Source: Betaproteobacteria bacterium (GTDB lineage Bacteria; Pseudomonadota; Gammaproteobacteria; Burkholderiales; Rhodocyclaceae). From it: 64,000 nucleotides of DNA. The stretch covers positions 105,772 through 169,771 of the forward strand of contig JAHRYW010000009.1 of NCBI GenBank assembly GCA_020621865.1, read 5' to 3'. The translations under genes and the position numbers were made by a program. Below the pieces are notes generated by a model. That model was not told the origin of the DNA, did no database searches, and saw only the letters and a program-made list of their open reading frames with translations. Of the stretch, positions 49,125 through 58,532 are shown one piece after another. Position 1 is the first letter of the stretch. The number at the start of each line of letters is the position of its first letter.

Positions 49125-51149
49125 ATGAGATACCATCCCGATGTTTGGCAATCTGGGCATCCCGTGGCTGAAAAAAACCTCTCCCTTCGCTTGGCTGTTC
49201 TGGCCGCCCTTTTATGGACGGTCGTGCTGGGGATTTCGCTGGCCTGGAATTTCACCAATATCGAACAGCAGGGCATGGCGATGGCCTATGCCGAGGCGCG
49301 CGCCAATCTCAACAAGGACATCACTTTTCGTCGCTGGGGAACGCTGCACGGCGGCGTTTACGTCCCGATCACCGAAACCCAGTTGTCTATCCCCTGGCTG
49401 TCGCACGTCCCGGGCCGCGACGTCACGACCACCGACGGACGCCAGCTGACCCTGCTCAATCCAGCGTCGATGTTGCGCCAGATGATGGATCTCTACGCCG
49501 AGGACTACGGTATTCGCGGCCGCATCACCGGGCTGCGCTATCTGAATCCGGGCAATGCCCCGGACGCCTGGGAAAAGACTCAGCTGGAAGCTTTCGAACG
49601 CGGCGAGAAAAAGGAAGTCTGGGAAGTCGGCAACGTCGATGGCAAGCCCAACCTTCGCTATCTGCGGGCGATGATGATGGAACCCGGGTGCGACAAGTGC
49701 CACGGCATCCTTGGCTACAAGACTGGCGACATGCGCGGCGCCACCGGCCTGAACCTGCCGCTGGCGCCCTATCTGGCGCAGATGGGCGAGTCACGGCGGC
49801 TGCTCGGTACCAGCCATTTGGTCATCTGGCTGATCGGGCTGGTCGGCATTGCCTGGGGGGGCTGGCTGGGCAGGCGCTGGCACGTCGAACGGCATGCCGC
49901 TCGGGCTGAACTGCTGCGCCATCGCGATGAACTGGAGTCGACGGTAGCGACGCGGACCCATGAACTGTCGCTGGCCAAGGAGGCCGCCGAATCGGCGAAC
50001 CGGGCCAAGAGCGCCTTCCTGGCCAACATGAGCCATGAAGTGCGGACACCGATGAATGCCATCATCGGGCTCACCAGTATCCTCGCCCGCAACAATGTCG
50101 ATCCGATCCAGCGTGACAATCTGGCGCGGATCAGCCAGGCCGCCGGGCACTTGCTCAACCTGCTGGGCGATGTGCTCGATCTGTCGAAAATCGAGGCCGA
50201 CCGTCTGGAGATGGAGGTTCTGCCCTTCCGGATGGGCGGCATCTTCGGCAACATCGAGAGCCTGATGGCGGAGCGGGTGCAGGCCCGGGGATTGGCCCTG
50301 CGCCGGGAAATCGAGCCGCGCCTGCTCGATCTGCCGCTGCTCGGCGATTCGCTTCGTATCCAGCAGATCCTGCTCAATCTGGTCAGCAATGCCGTCAAAT
50401 TTACCGAGCAGGGGGTGGTGACGATCCGGGCGGCCATTCGCGAAGAAAGCGCGGCCGACGTCCTGATCGCGATCGAAGTTGCGGATACCGGGGTCGGTAT
50501 TGCGCCCGATGCCCTGAGCCGTATCTTCGAACCTTTCGAGCAGGCCGACAGTTCAACGACCCGCCAGCATGGCGGAACCGGTCTTGGGCTGGCGATCTGC
50601 CGGCGACTCGTCCAGGCGATGGGGGGCGATATCGCGGCGCAAAGCGTCGTCGGCCAGGGAAGCTGCTTTGCGCTGACCCTGCGTTTGGCGAAAGACGACC
50701 AGGTGCAGGCGACGACCGACCTGTCGGCAAAGTTGTCGGGAATCGAAACGGAAAATGCGCTGCGGGCCAGGCACGGCAACGCCCGTCTGCTGCTGGTCGA
50801 GGACGACGAAATCAACCGCATTGTCGCCCTTGAGCTCTTGCACGAAACGTTGGGCCTGCCGGTGGACGTCGCCGAAAACGGTGCGCAGGCGGTGGAAATG
50901 GCCGGCCGGACGGACTACGCCCTGATCCTGATGGATGTCCAAATGCCGGTCATGGACGGGCTGAAGGCGACCCGCGCCATTCGCGCCTTGCCCGGACGCG
51001 AGCGGACGCCGATTCTGGCGATGACCGCCAATGCCTTCCAGGAAGACCGCAAGGCCTGCATGGATGCCGGCATGGACGACTTTGTCGCCAAGCCGGTCAA
51101 TCCCGACATCCTGTTCTCGGTGCTGCTCGGCTGGCTGGATAGGCGCTGA
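49125..51149 (+). CDS. c-Heme (DUF3365/Tll0287-like) sensor hybrid histidine kinase
   Basis: 674 residues from ATG 49125 (GTG 49164 is an alternative). After a first membrane helix comes a periplasmic DUF3365-like domain with a c-type heme motif, PGCDKCHG, near residue 190. A second helix leads to a HisKA domain ([17 protein letters not shown]), a HATPase domain ([34 protein letters not shown]) and a C-terminal receiver ([23 protein letters not shown]). The heme may sense redox state or a gas. A Fur-like site upstream suggests iron control. Confidence 0.9.
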   Translation: MRYHPDVWQSGHPVAEKNLSLRLAVLAALLWTVVLGISLAWNFTNIEQQGMAMAYAEARANLNKDITFRRWGTLHGGVYVPITETQLSIPWLSHVPGRDVTTTDGRQLTLLNPASMLRQMMDLYAEDYGIRGRITGLRYLNPGNAPDAWEKTQLEAFERGEKKEVWEVGNVDGKPNLRYLRAMMMEPGCDKCHGILGYKTGDMRGATGLNLPLAPYLAQMGESRRLLGTSHLVIWLIGLVGIAWGGWLGRRWHVERHAARAELLRHRDELESTVATRTHELSLAKEAAESANRAKSAFLANMSHEVRTPMNAIIGLTSILARNNVDPIQRDNLARISQAAGHLLNLLGDVLDLSKIEADRLEMEVLPFRMGGIFGNIESLMAERVQARGLALRREIEPRLLDLPLLGDSLRIQQILLNLVSNAVKFTEQGVVTIRAAIREESAADVLIAIEVADTGVGIAPDALSRIFEPFEQADSSTTRQHGGTGLGLAICRRLVQAMGGDIAAQSVVGQGSCFALTLRLAKDDQVQATTDLSAKLSGIETENALRARHGNARLLLVEDDEINRIVALELLHETLGLPVDVAENGAQAVEMAGRTDYALILMDVQMPVMDGLKATRAIRALPGRERTPILAMTANAFQEDRKACMDAGMDDFVAKPVNPDILFSVLLGWLDRR

Positions 51150-51180
51150 GAAAGCGCCGATCTGGCCGGCATCGGCGTCG

Positions 51181-51222
51181 AAATGCTACGGTCGGCCGGA
51201 AATTTTGCCCAAAATTGAAAAA
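51181..51222 (+). repeat. Dispersed repeat copy 9, between convergent genes
   Basis: AAATGCTACGGTCGGCCGG, AAATTTTGCCCAAAATTG, AAAAAT. The inner AATTTTG-CCCAAAATT is nearly palindromic. It lies between the kinase stop and the DUF2325 stop. Confidence 0.85.
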
Positions 51223-51231
51223 TGAGGTGGC

Positions 51232-52524
51232 TCAGCTCGCCACTGCCGGCTGTGCCGTTTCGGGTTGAGGCTGGTCGATCAGCCGACTGAGCGCTGAAAT
51301 GCCGCTGCCCTTCATGTAGATGCACGGCTTGCCGGTGCGCTTGCACTGTTCCTTGACCCGCCAGTAGGCGTTGTGGCTGATGCATCCGGCCTGGCAGATG
51401 ATCAGGTCGGCGGCGGCCAGGAATCCGTCCATCCGGTGCAGGCTTTCTTCCAGTCCGCCATCGTGATGCAGAAAGCGGCCGCCGCGTTGCTCGATGATCT
51501 GGCGATAGGCGTCGATCGAGCCGGTGCGCCCGCCGACGCAGAGCACGCATTTGCCATCGATGGCTTCGAGTTCGGCGTGGCCGGGATTGGTCGGCGAGGC
51601 CTCGTCCGCTTGCGGTTTGGGCAGTGCATCATCGGTTTGCTGTAATTGCCGGGTCAGGTGCTCGATTTCCTCGCGCTGTTCCCGGCATTGGGCTGTCAAG
51701 GCGGCGGCCCGAGCTTCCGAATCGCTGGCCCGGCGGGCCAGCGCCTGCCGCCCCTTGAGATCGGGCAGCGTGCCGCGCAACTGATCCAGTTGGGCCGACA
51801 GGCGGGCGATACAGGCGTCGCGCCCAACCTCCGCCGCCTGCAATGCGCTGATCTGCTCCCTGAGCTTTTGCGTTTCGAGCACCTTCTCGTGGCGCAGGGT
51901 TTCGCTTTCGCGGCGCGCCTGGTCGAGTTGGCGGCGCAGTTCGGCATTTTCCTGGCGCGCCAGCTGCATCGCCTTGATGTCGGCTCTGGTACCGGTGGCC
52001 ACCTGATGCTGGATCATGTGGATGTCGCCGTAGATTTCCTGCTCCAGTGTGGCGTCGCAGGCTGGGTGGCTCCAGGCGGCCCACAGCGCCCCGGGAATTT
52101 CGCTGCCGCTTTGCGTGGCGCTCTGCCACAAAGTGCGCAGGGCATCGCTGGTCTTGGCGGCGGCAAAGCGCTTGATGCTCAGCTGGAAGCGTTTTTCCAG
52201 CGATTTGTGCAGGATCTCTGCCAGCCGGCTGCGCGTCTCGCAGTTTCCGACGGCGGTGGTGTGCAGCACGAAATCGATTGTCCCCCTGGGCAGGGGCATG
52301 GCCTTGTGCATCAGCGTGCGCAGTTCATCGACGGCAAAGCAGGTGCCGATGATCGGGCAATGGCACTTGTGTGGGACTTCCCAGAGTTTGCGGCGTCGCG
52401 ATGACTGGATCGGCGCGGTTGATTCAGGTGGCGTGCGCTGGAGCGCGATCATGTTGGCATCGAAGCTCAGGGGGCGATCGCCGGAAAACGATCCGCCAGC
52501 GACGTGAAATGGAATTTCGGGCAT
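51232..52524 (-). CDS. DUF2325 protein with Cys-rich N-terminus and coiled coil
   Basis: 430 residues from the ATG at 52524 (GGAG nine bases upstream). The N-terminal part holds a Cys/His cluster (PHKCHCPIIGTCFA), a helical domain follows, then a long coiled coil (about residues 165-305). The C-terminal DUF2325 domain reads CVLCVGGRTGSIDAYRQIIEQRGGRFLHHDGG and ADLIICQAGCISHNAYWRVKEQCKRTGKPCIYMKGSG. DUF2325 has no established biochemical role. It closes a small leftward cluster that begins at Fur-like boxes near 53342. Confidence 0.82.
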   Translation of the reverse strand: MPEIPFHVAGGSFSGDRPLSFDANMIALQRTPPESTAPIQSSRRRKLWEVPHKCHCPIIGTCFAVDELRTLMHKAMPLPRGTIDFVLHTTAVGNCETRSRLAEILHKSLEKRFQLSIKRFAAAKTSDALRTLWQSATQSGSEIPGALWAAWSHPACDATLEQEIYGDIHMIQHQVATGTRADIKAMQLARQENAELRRQLDQARRESETLRHEKVLETQKLREQISALQAAEVGRDACIARLSAQLDQLRGTLPDLKGRQALARRASDSEARAAALTAQCREQREEIEHLTRQLQQTDDALPKPQADEASPTNPGHAELEAIDGKCVLCVGGRTGSIDAYRQIIEQRGGRFLHHDGGLEESLHRMDGFLAAADLIICQAGCISHNAYWRVKEQCKRTGKPCIYMKGSGISALSRLIDQPQPETAQPAVAS

Positions 52525-52609
52525 GGGCGGGCTCCGCAAAGGGGTGATGGCTGGCAACGAATGGGGTTAAAGCTTGGCGCTCGGCAACGAAAGAACTGTT
52601 GCCCGTCGG

Positions 52610-53044
52610 TCAAAAGTCGAGTCGTGGTCCGCGGCGCGATTGCAGGCAATCCAGCGCGTGGTCGCGTTCGCTGGCCAGTCGTTCGCATTCGCGGCGTGCT
52701 GCGCACAGCGTGCGATCGAGAAACCAGACGCATTTGGCGGCGTCGAGCAAGTCGTCGTTTTCCTGGCGGATGGCCATCAACTGCTGGCCCAGAGCCACGA
52801 TGGCCTCGCCCGATTCGAGTTCGGCCAGGCGCTTGTGCAGGTGACGATTCAGTTCGGCCAGGCGATGGTTTTCGTTGGTCAGTTCGACGATTTTTCGGGT
52901 GCTCAGCGTGGCCGTCCGTTTTTGCATCTGGCGCGCCTGGCGCAGGCGCAGCTTGAGCGCCGCGTTGTCGGCAGCAAGCGCCGCTTCGGTTTTGCTGCCG
53001 GTATCGCGTTCGATCAGGTTGCGGTCCTTAAGCGGCGCAAGCAT
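52610..53044 (-). CDS. Coiled-coil protein of unknown function
   Basis: 144 residues, mainly helical with heptads (KIVELTNENHRLAELNRHLHKRLAELESGEAIVALGQQL). There are no membrane segments and two Cys (AKCVWFL, TLCAARRECERL). It overlaps the preceding 68-residue gene by 17 bases, and the DUF2325 gene follows 85 bases later. Its coiled coil could pair with that of the DUF2325 protein. Confidence 0.7.
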   Translation of the reverse strand: MLAPLKDRNLIERDTGSKTEAALAADNAALKLRLRQARQMQKRTATLSTRKIVELTNENHRLAELNRHLHKRLAELESGEAIVALGQQLMAIRQENDDLLDAAKCVWFLDRTLCAARRECERLASERDHALDCLQSRRGPRLDF

Positions 53045-53234
53045 GGCGGCGCTCCTGATGCGAAAGCCGGCTGCTGGCGCGTTCGCAGAGGCGGCGGGTG
53101 GCGTCGTCGATGTCCGCGCTGTCGCACAACTGGTCGAGCAGGCGGGCGGCATGCAGGGCAGAGTGTTGGCAGCCGGTTTCCTCGTGGATCAGGATCAGGC
53201 TCAGCGCTCCGGCCCAGAGTTCGGTGGCAGGCAT
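53028..53234 (-). CDS. Small helical protein of unknown function
   Basis: 68 residues (MPATELWAGALSLILIHEET, then two helices with Cys in GCQHSALHAARLLDQLCDSA). The ribosome-binding site AAGGAGATTGCC is strong. It overlaps the coiled-coil gene downstream. The helix pair with Cys/His is reminiscent of small metal-binding proteins; I recognise no family. Confidence 0.7.
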   Translation of the reverse strand: MPATELWAGALSLILIHEETGCQHSALHAARLLDQLCDSADIDDATRRLCERASSRLSHQERRHACAA

Positions 53235-53247
53235 GGCAATCTCCTTG

Positions 53248-53325
53248 TCAGGCGGGGATCAGGACAAACAATGCCCCGCCAAGCAGCAGGGCAGCGATGG
53301 ATACGTGAGCGATCAGGGATTTCAT
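53248..53325 (-). CDS. Predicted 25-residue membrane peptide
   Basis: MKSLIAHVSIAALLLGGALF plus VLIPA: a single membrane helix with a positive N-terminus. It stands first in the leftward cluster, 13 bases before the next start. The ribosome-binding site is weak. Placement right after Fur-like boxes supports a real gene. Confidence 0.5.
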   Translation of the reverse strand: MKSLIAHVSIAALLLGGALFVLIPA

Positions 53326-53341
53326 CGTGGCCGGTGATTTG

Positions 53342-53403
53342 TTGAGAATGATTCCTATCTTAAGCGCTTTTCGTAAAATGTAAACAGGAATTATTATCAT
53401 TTG
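53342..53403. promoter_or_regulatory. Two Fur-like boxes ahead of the DUF2325 cluster
   Basis: TTGAGAATGATTCCTATC (53342-53359) and GGAATTATTATCATTTG (53387-53403). Both fit degenerate AATGATAAT-type Fur half-site arrays. Confidence 0.55.
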
Positions 53404-53414
53404 TGCAAATGGCA

Positions 53415-53441
53415 CAAAAAAGCCACGGGCTTGCCGTGGCT
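53415..53441 (-). terminator. Terminator of deaD
   Basis: Read leftward: AGCCACGG/CCGTGGCT with a five-base loop and a run of six T, 22 bases past the deaD stop. Confidence 0.88.
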
Positions 53442-53462
53442 TGCTCTGGAAGCAGGGCGGGA

Positions 53463-55292
53463 TCAGCGGTCGCCGAACTTCTTTTTCTTGAAGCCGCCGC
53501 GTTCGCCGTCGAACTTGCGTTCGCCGCCAAAGCTGCCGCCCGGACGGCCTTCGTCCTGGCGGATGTTGATCGGCACGCCGCGGATACGGGTGCGCTTCAA
53601 GGCGTTGGCGGCTTCAGCCGGCATGCCGGCCGGCAGTTCGACGGTGCTCGATTCTTCATAAAGACCGATGCGGCCGATGAAGCGGCTTTCGATGCCGGCT
53701 TCGTTGGCGATGGCGCCGACGATGTCGCGTACTTCGACGCCATGTTCGCGGCCCACATCGATGCGGTAGCGCACCATGTCGCCGCTCGGCGCCGGGCGGG
53801 CCGGACGGTCTTCGCGGCGCGGACGGTCTTCGTAGCGCGGCTTGTCGCCGTTGCGGTCATCGAAGCGCGGGCGCTCGCCACGGCTTTCAAAGCCCGGCTT
53901 GCGTTCGCGTTCGCCGAAAACGCCCGGGCGACGGTCGTCGCGCGTGGCCGGACGGGCCGGGGCGGGATCTTCGCCGGCGATCTGCAGCGGCTTGCCTTCC
54001 TGGGCCATCATGGCCAGCGCGGCAGCGACTTCCTCTGCACCGACATTCTGTTCCTCGGCAATCTGCGAAACGATGTTGGCGAAGAAATCGAGGCCTTCGG
54101 CGGCGAGTACTTCGACGACCTTTTGCTTGAAGTCGGCAACGCGCTTGTTGGTGACGTCGGCGCGGCTCGGCAGGGTCAGCGGTGCAATCGGCTGGCGGGT
54201 GGCGCGCTCGATGGTGCGCAGCATGCGGATTTCGCGCGGAGCGACGAACAGGATGGCGTTGCCGGTGCGGCCGGCGCGGCCGGTGCGGCCGATGCGGTGC
54301 ACGTAGGCTTCGGTGTCGTACGGAATGTCGTAATTGACGACGTGGCTGACGCGCGGCACGTCGATACCGCGGGCGGCAACGTCGGTCGCGATGACGATAT
54401 CCAGGGCGCCGGACTTCAATTGCTCGATGACGCGTTCGCGCATCTGCTGGTTGAGGTCGCCGTTCAGTGCGGCGGCCGCGTAGCCGCGGGCGTTCAGCTT
54501 GTCGGCCAGTTCGACGGTGGCGGTCTTGGTGCGGACGAAGATGATCGCGGCGTCGAAGTTGTCTTCGACTTCGAGAATGCGGGTCAGCGCGTCCAGCTTG
54601 TGCATGCCGGAAACCTGCCAGTACACCTGGCGGATCGCCGCAACGGTGGCGGTGGCCGACTTGATCTTGATTTCGCGCGGCTCGACCAGGTATTTCTGGG
54701 CGACGCGGCGAATCTGCTCCGGCATCGTGGCCGAGAACAGCGCGGTCTGGTGCTGTTCCGGGGTGCGTTCGAGAATCCACTCGACGTCGTCGATGAAGCC
54801 CATGCGCAGCATTTCGTCGGCTTCGTCGAGAACCAGGGTCTTCAGATTGTCGAGATTGAGGGTCTTGCGCTCCAGGTGGTCCATGACGCGACCCGGCGTG
54901 CCGACGATGACGTGGGCGCCGCGCGACAGTTGCTTGAGCTGGATGGTGTAGCTCTGGCCGCCGTAGATCGGCAGCACGTGGAAGCCGGGCAGATTCTTGG
55001 CGTAGCTTTGCAGGGCTTCGGCAACCTGAATGGCCAATTCGCGAGTCGGGGTCAGGATCAGGGCCTGCGGCTTGCTGACCTTGACGTCGATCTGTTCCAT
55101 CAGCGGCAGCGCGAAGGCAGCGGTCTTGCCGGTGCCGGTCTGGGCCATGCCGATCAGGTCATGACCTTCGAGCAGGACCGGGATGCACTGGGCCTGAATC
55201 GGTGACGGGGTTTCGTAGCCGATCTGGGTAAGGGTTTGCAGGAGTGTGTCGCTTAAACCGAGATCGGCAAAGCTTTCGACGGAGGTCGACAT
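53463..55292 (-). CDS. deaD: DEAD-box RNA helicase DeaD/CsdA
   Basis: 609 residues. Helicase motifs in order: the Q motif (GYETPSPIQAQCIP), AQTGTGKTAAFALP, PTRELAIQV, VGTPGRVMDH, LDEADEML, FSATMP, ATDVAARGIDV and HRIGRTGRAGRTG. A DbpA-like RNA-binding domain (RYRIDVGREHGVEVRDIVGAIANEAG) and a Gly/Arg/Lys-rich tail follow. DeaD unwinds structured RNA in ribosome assembly and cold adaptation. It has a leader of about 200 bases. Confidence 0.95.
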   Translation of the reverse strand: MSTSVESFADLGLSDTLLQTLTQIGYETPSPIQAQCIPVLLEGHDLIGMAQTGTGKTAAFALPLMEQIDVKVSKPQALILTPTRELAIQVAEALQSYAKNLPGFHVLPIYGGQSYTIQLKQLSRGAHVIVGTPGRVMDHLERKTLNLDNLKTLVLDEADEMLRMGFIDDVEWILERTPEQHQTALFSATMPEQIRRVAQKYLVEPREIKIKSATATVAAIRQVYWQVSGMHKLDALTRILEVEDNFDAAIIFVRTKTATVELADKLNARGYAAAALNGDLNQQMRERVIEQLKSGALDIVIATDVAARGIDVPRVSHVVNYDIPYDTEAYVHRIGRTGRAGRTGNAILFVAPREIRMLRTIERATRQPIAPLTLPSRADVTNKRVADFKQKVVEVLAAEGLDFFANIVSQIAEEQNVGAEEVAAALAMMAQEGKPLQIAGEDPAPARPATRDDRRPGVFGERERKPGFESRGERPRFDDRNGDKPRYEDRPRREDRPARPAPSGDMVRYRIDVGREHGVEVRDIVGAIANEAGIESRFIGRIGLYEESSTVELPAGMPAEAANALKRTRIRGVPINIRQDEGRPGGSFGGERKFDGERGGFKKKKFGDR

Positions 55293-55620
55293 GTTGGTGT
55301 TTCCTTTCCTCGTCGCCCTTGACGTTGTTCTAACTGGCGACGGATTGGCCCGACGGTCGGGCGGCCTGAGTGCCCCGACGCAGCCATGCCGGGGAATGAA
55401 TCAATGGGGTGAACCAGCAAACGAAACCTAACTGAACCGGGGGCTGCTCGGAAATACTGCGGGCGAAGCATCAACGCATTGATCTTTAAAGTATAACTTA
55501 TTTTCAGCTCCTTGGAAATCAAAGCTTTCAAGGTTTGCATCCGGCGTTGAACAAGAGCAAAATTGCCAATAGTTACAATAATGACTTGCCGGGCCCAGCC
55601 TGGCGCATGGGAGAACTGAA
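55293..55620 (-). promoter_or_regulatory. Divergent region with the long deaD leader
   Basis: No gene that I can support. A TATACT hexamer on the minus strand (55490-55495) could be the deaD -10 element, giving a leader near 190 bases. Long leaders are common for cold-shock helicase genes. GGGAG at 55610-55614 is the ribosome-binding site for the kinase on the other side. Confidence 0.4.
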
Positions 55621-58518
55621 ATCAAGTTTGGCGAATGGTTCCGTTCCCGAGGGATTCCGCTTAATTCGGGGAAACTCAGCTTCCGCCTGTGGGTGCTTGC
55701 CTTGCTGCCGATGGCCTCGGTCCCCGTGTTGCTGGTGATTTTGCTGTTCATCGGCAATGCCTTTTTCGATCGCCTGTTGTTGCAAAAGGTCGAAAACGAT
55801 CTGGCGGTCGCCAATAGCCACCTGCAGCACCTGCAGACCGAGATATCGGCGGCAACATTGTCCGTCGCAAAGTCTCGCCGGATAAGGGATTTCACGCTAC
55901 AGCCGGGCGGTGTTCTGAGCGAGGTGCTGGCTTCGCGCGAAGAAAATCTGGATTTCGATTTGCTCGCTGTCGTCGATGTAAATGGCAACGTCATCGGTTC
56001 AAGCGAGGGCAGTGCTTCGGGTGGCTCTTACCTTCAGCTTGGGGTACTACGTGAGGCCTTGCGCTCGGGTAAGGAAAGCTCGGGACTCGAGGTCGTGCCC
56101 AGGGAATACCTGATGCAACTGCATGCCTCGCTGGCCGACAAGGCGCTGGTCAAGCTCGTCGATACGCCCTTGGCTGCCCCGAAAGTGGCACGCGAGGAAG
56201 GGCGTGGCTTGATGATCCTGGCGGTGGCGCCGATGGTCGATGCGGGCGGCCAGGTCATGGCTTATGTGCTTGGTGGCATGCTGCTCAATCATCGCTCGGG
56301 TTACGTCGACTACGTGCGCGAAGTCGTTTCGGCCGGCGGTTTGCGGCAGATGGGCGTCGAGGGAGCGGTCACGCTATTCCTGGATGATGTCCGGGTCGAA
56401 ACCACGGTCCGCGACGACAAGGGCGAACGGGCGATTGGTACCCGGGTCTCGCAGACGGTCAAGGAAAGCGTGCTGGACCGTGGCGAAACCTGGTTGCAGC
56501 GGGCATTCGTGGTCAATCATTGGGCGATGACCGCCTATCGCCCGCTGCTCGATTATCGGGGCGAGCGGGTCGGCATGACCTACGTCGGCATTCCGGAGGA
56601 GCCATTTACCGCTTTCCGCTCGCAGGCGTTTGGCTTGGCGGCACTGTTGATTGCCCTTTCGGCAGTTTTTTCGGCGTGGATTTCGGTCCGCCTGGCGGGG
56701 AGCATCCTGCGGCCGATGAAGCGTCTTGAGACGGTGATGCGAGCTGTCGGCAAGGGCGACATGTCGGCGCGGGTGGGCGCGATGTCCGGCGACAATGAGT
56801 TGGTCCGACTTGGCCGCCTGTTCGATCGCCTGCTCGGAACCATCGACAGGCAGACCAGGGATCTGCGGCGCTGGGGTACCGAGCTGGATCAGAAAGTCGA
56901 GAGGCGCACCGAGGAGCTGGCCAAGGCAAACGAGGCCCTGGTCGTCGCCAGGGACGAGGCCGACCGGGCGAATCAGGCCAAGAGCGCCTTCCTGGCCAAT
57001 ATGAGCCACGAGATACGGACGCCGATGAATGCCATCCTCGGCCTGGCCCATCTGCTCGGCAAGGAGTTGCATGCGGCGCATCAGCGGGAGCGGCTGAGCA
57101 AGATCAGCGATGCTGCCCTGCATCTCCTGGCGGTCATCAACGACATCCTCGATGTTTCCAAGATCGATGCCGGCAAGTTGCAACTGGAAAATGCGCCGTT
57201 CCGTATGGAGCAGGTCTTCGATTCGGTATGCAGCATGGCGGCCGAGCGTTCGTATGCCAAGGGCGTGGAGTTGGTGCGTGACATGGCGCCGGAGCTGTCG
57301 GCGACTTTTGAGGGCGATGCGCTGCGCTTGGGGCAGATATTGCTCAATTATGTAGGCAACGCGATCAAATTTACCGAGTCCGGGGTCATCGTGCTTCGGG
57401 CCTATGTCGCTCAGGATAGTGGCGAACGAAAGATGGTGCGTTTTGAGGTCAGGGATACGGGCATCGGCATTGCGCCCGAGGTGATTCCCCGTTTGTTCTC
57501 GGCTTTCGAGCAGGCCGACAGTTCGACCACGCGAAAATATGGCGGCACCGGGCTGGGGCTGACGATCAGCCGCCGCCTGGCGGAGATGATGGGCGGCGAA
57601 GTCGGGGTCGAGAGCGAGCCGGGCAAGGGGAGCACCTTCTGGTTCACCGCCTGGCTGGGCTGCAGCGGTGAAGCCGAGGCGTTGCGGCCGGGGCTGGCCA
57701 GCCTGAACAATTGGCGGGTGCTGGTCGTCGATGATTGCCAGGAGGCACGCCAGGTCCTGGTTGACATGCTTGCCCAGCAGGGAATACGGCCCGATGACGC
57801 GGACTGCGGCGAAACTGCGCTCGGCATGGTCGAGCGCGCGGACGAACTTGGCGATCCTTATCGGATCGTCCTGCTCGACTGGCGCATGCCGGGGCTGGAC
57901 GGGATGCAGACCGCAGCGCTGCTGTCGTCGATGCCACTTCGCCACCGGCCGTACTACATGCTGGTCACGGCCTACGATAGTGAGTTGTCGAGCGATCTTT
58001 GCCGGAGCACGGGGTTCGACAACATGCTGGCCAAGCCGGTGTCACCGTCGACCTTGTCCGATGCCATGCTTGCCTTGGTCGGACGCCAGCCAGTGCAGGC
58101 GAATCCGGCGGGCGCCGATATCGACCGCCAATTGGTCGAGCAACATGGCGGTCAGCGCGTTCTTCTTGCCGAGGATAATGAAATCAACCGCGAGGTGGCG
58201 ACCGAGTTGCTGACCAGTGTCGGCTTGCTGGTCGACACCGCGGAGGACGGTGAGCAGGCGCTGGCACAATTGCGTGCCAATCGTTATGAGTTGGTCCTGA
58301 TGGATGTCCAGATGCCGGTCATGGATGGCCTGGAGGCGGCCCGTCGGATACGGGCGATGCCGGGTTACGAGGATTTGCCAATTCTGGCCCTGACGGCCAA
58401 TGCTTTTGACGACGATGTCTCTGAATGCGTGGCGGCCGGGATGAATGCCCATGTCGCCAAGCCGGTCGATCCGGACGTGCTTTTCCAGGCGCTGCTGAAT
58501 TGGCTGCCCAAGCGATGA
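55621..58518 (+). CDS. Membrane hybrid histidine kinase with two receiver domains
   Basis: A membrane helix ([21 protein letters not shown]), a large periplasmic dCache-like sensor (about residues 45-300), a second helix, HAMP, HisKA ([19 protein letters not shown]), HATPase ([33 protein letters not shown]) and two receivers ([13 protein letters not shown] with [24 protein letters not shown] with [11 protein letters not shown]). The first standard start, GTG 55693, falls inside the membrane helix. Coding-like sequence extends to an ATC at 55621 placed seven bases after GGGAGA, with a stop at 55582. A 965-residue protein from a non-standard start is possible. Confidence 0.85.
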   Translation: MKFGEWFRSRGIPLNSGKLSFRLWVLALLPMASVPVLLVILLFIGNAFFDRLLLQKVENDLAVANSHLQHLQTEISAATLSVAKSRRIRDFTLQPGGVLSEVLASREENLDFDLLAVVDVNGNVIGSSEGSASGGSYLQLGVLREALRSGKESSGLEVVPREYLMQLHASLADKALVKLVDTPLAAPKVAREEGRGLMILAVAPMVDAGGQVMAYVLGGMLLNHRSGYVDYVREVVSAGGLRQMGVEGAVTLFLDDVRVETTVRDDKGERAIGTRVSQTVKESVLDRGETWLQRAFVVNHWAMTAYRPLLDYRGERVGMTYVGIPEEPFTAFRSQAFGLAALLIALSAVFSAWISVRLAGSILRPMKRLETVMRAVGKGDMSARVGAMSGDNELVRLGRLFDRLLGTIDRQTRDLRRWGTELDQKVERRTEELAKANEALVVARDEADRANQAKSAFLANMSHEIRTPMNAILGLAHLLGKELHAAHQRERLSKISDAALHLLAVINDILDVSKIDAGKLQLENAPFRMEQVFDSVCSMAAERSYAKGVELVRDMAPELSATFEGDALRLGQILLNYVGNAIKFTESGVIVLRAYVAQDSGERKMVRFEVRDTGIGIAPEVIPRLFSAFEQADSSTTRKYGGTGLGLTISRRLAEMMGGEVGVESEPGKGSTFWFTAWLGCSGEAEALRPGLASLNNWRVLVVDDCQEARQVLVDMLAQQGIRPDDADCGETALGMVERADELGDPYRIVLLDWRMPGLDGMQTAALLSSMPLRHRPYYMLVTAYDSELSSDLCRSTGFDNMLAKPVSPSTLSDAMLALVGRQPVQANPAGADIDRQLVEQHGGQRVLLAEDNEINREVATELLTSVGLLVDTAEDGEQALAQLRANRYELVLMDVQMPVMDGLEAARRIRAMPGYEDLPILALTANAFDDDVSECVAAGMNAHVAKPVDPDVLFQALLNWLPKR

Positions 58519-58532
58519 ACCAGGCGTGAGCG

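Noticed and set aside
53403..55205. 600-codon open frame antisense to deaD
   Set aside because: It is a shadow of the helicase gene; the codon pattern follows the minus strand and there is no start signal.
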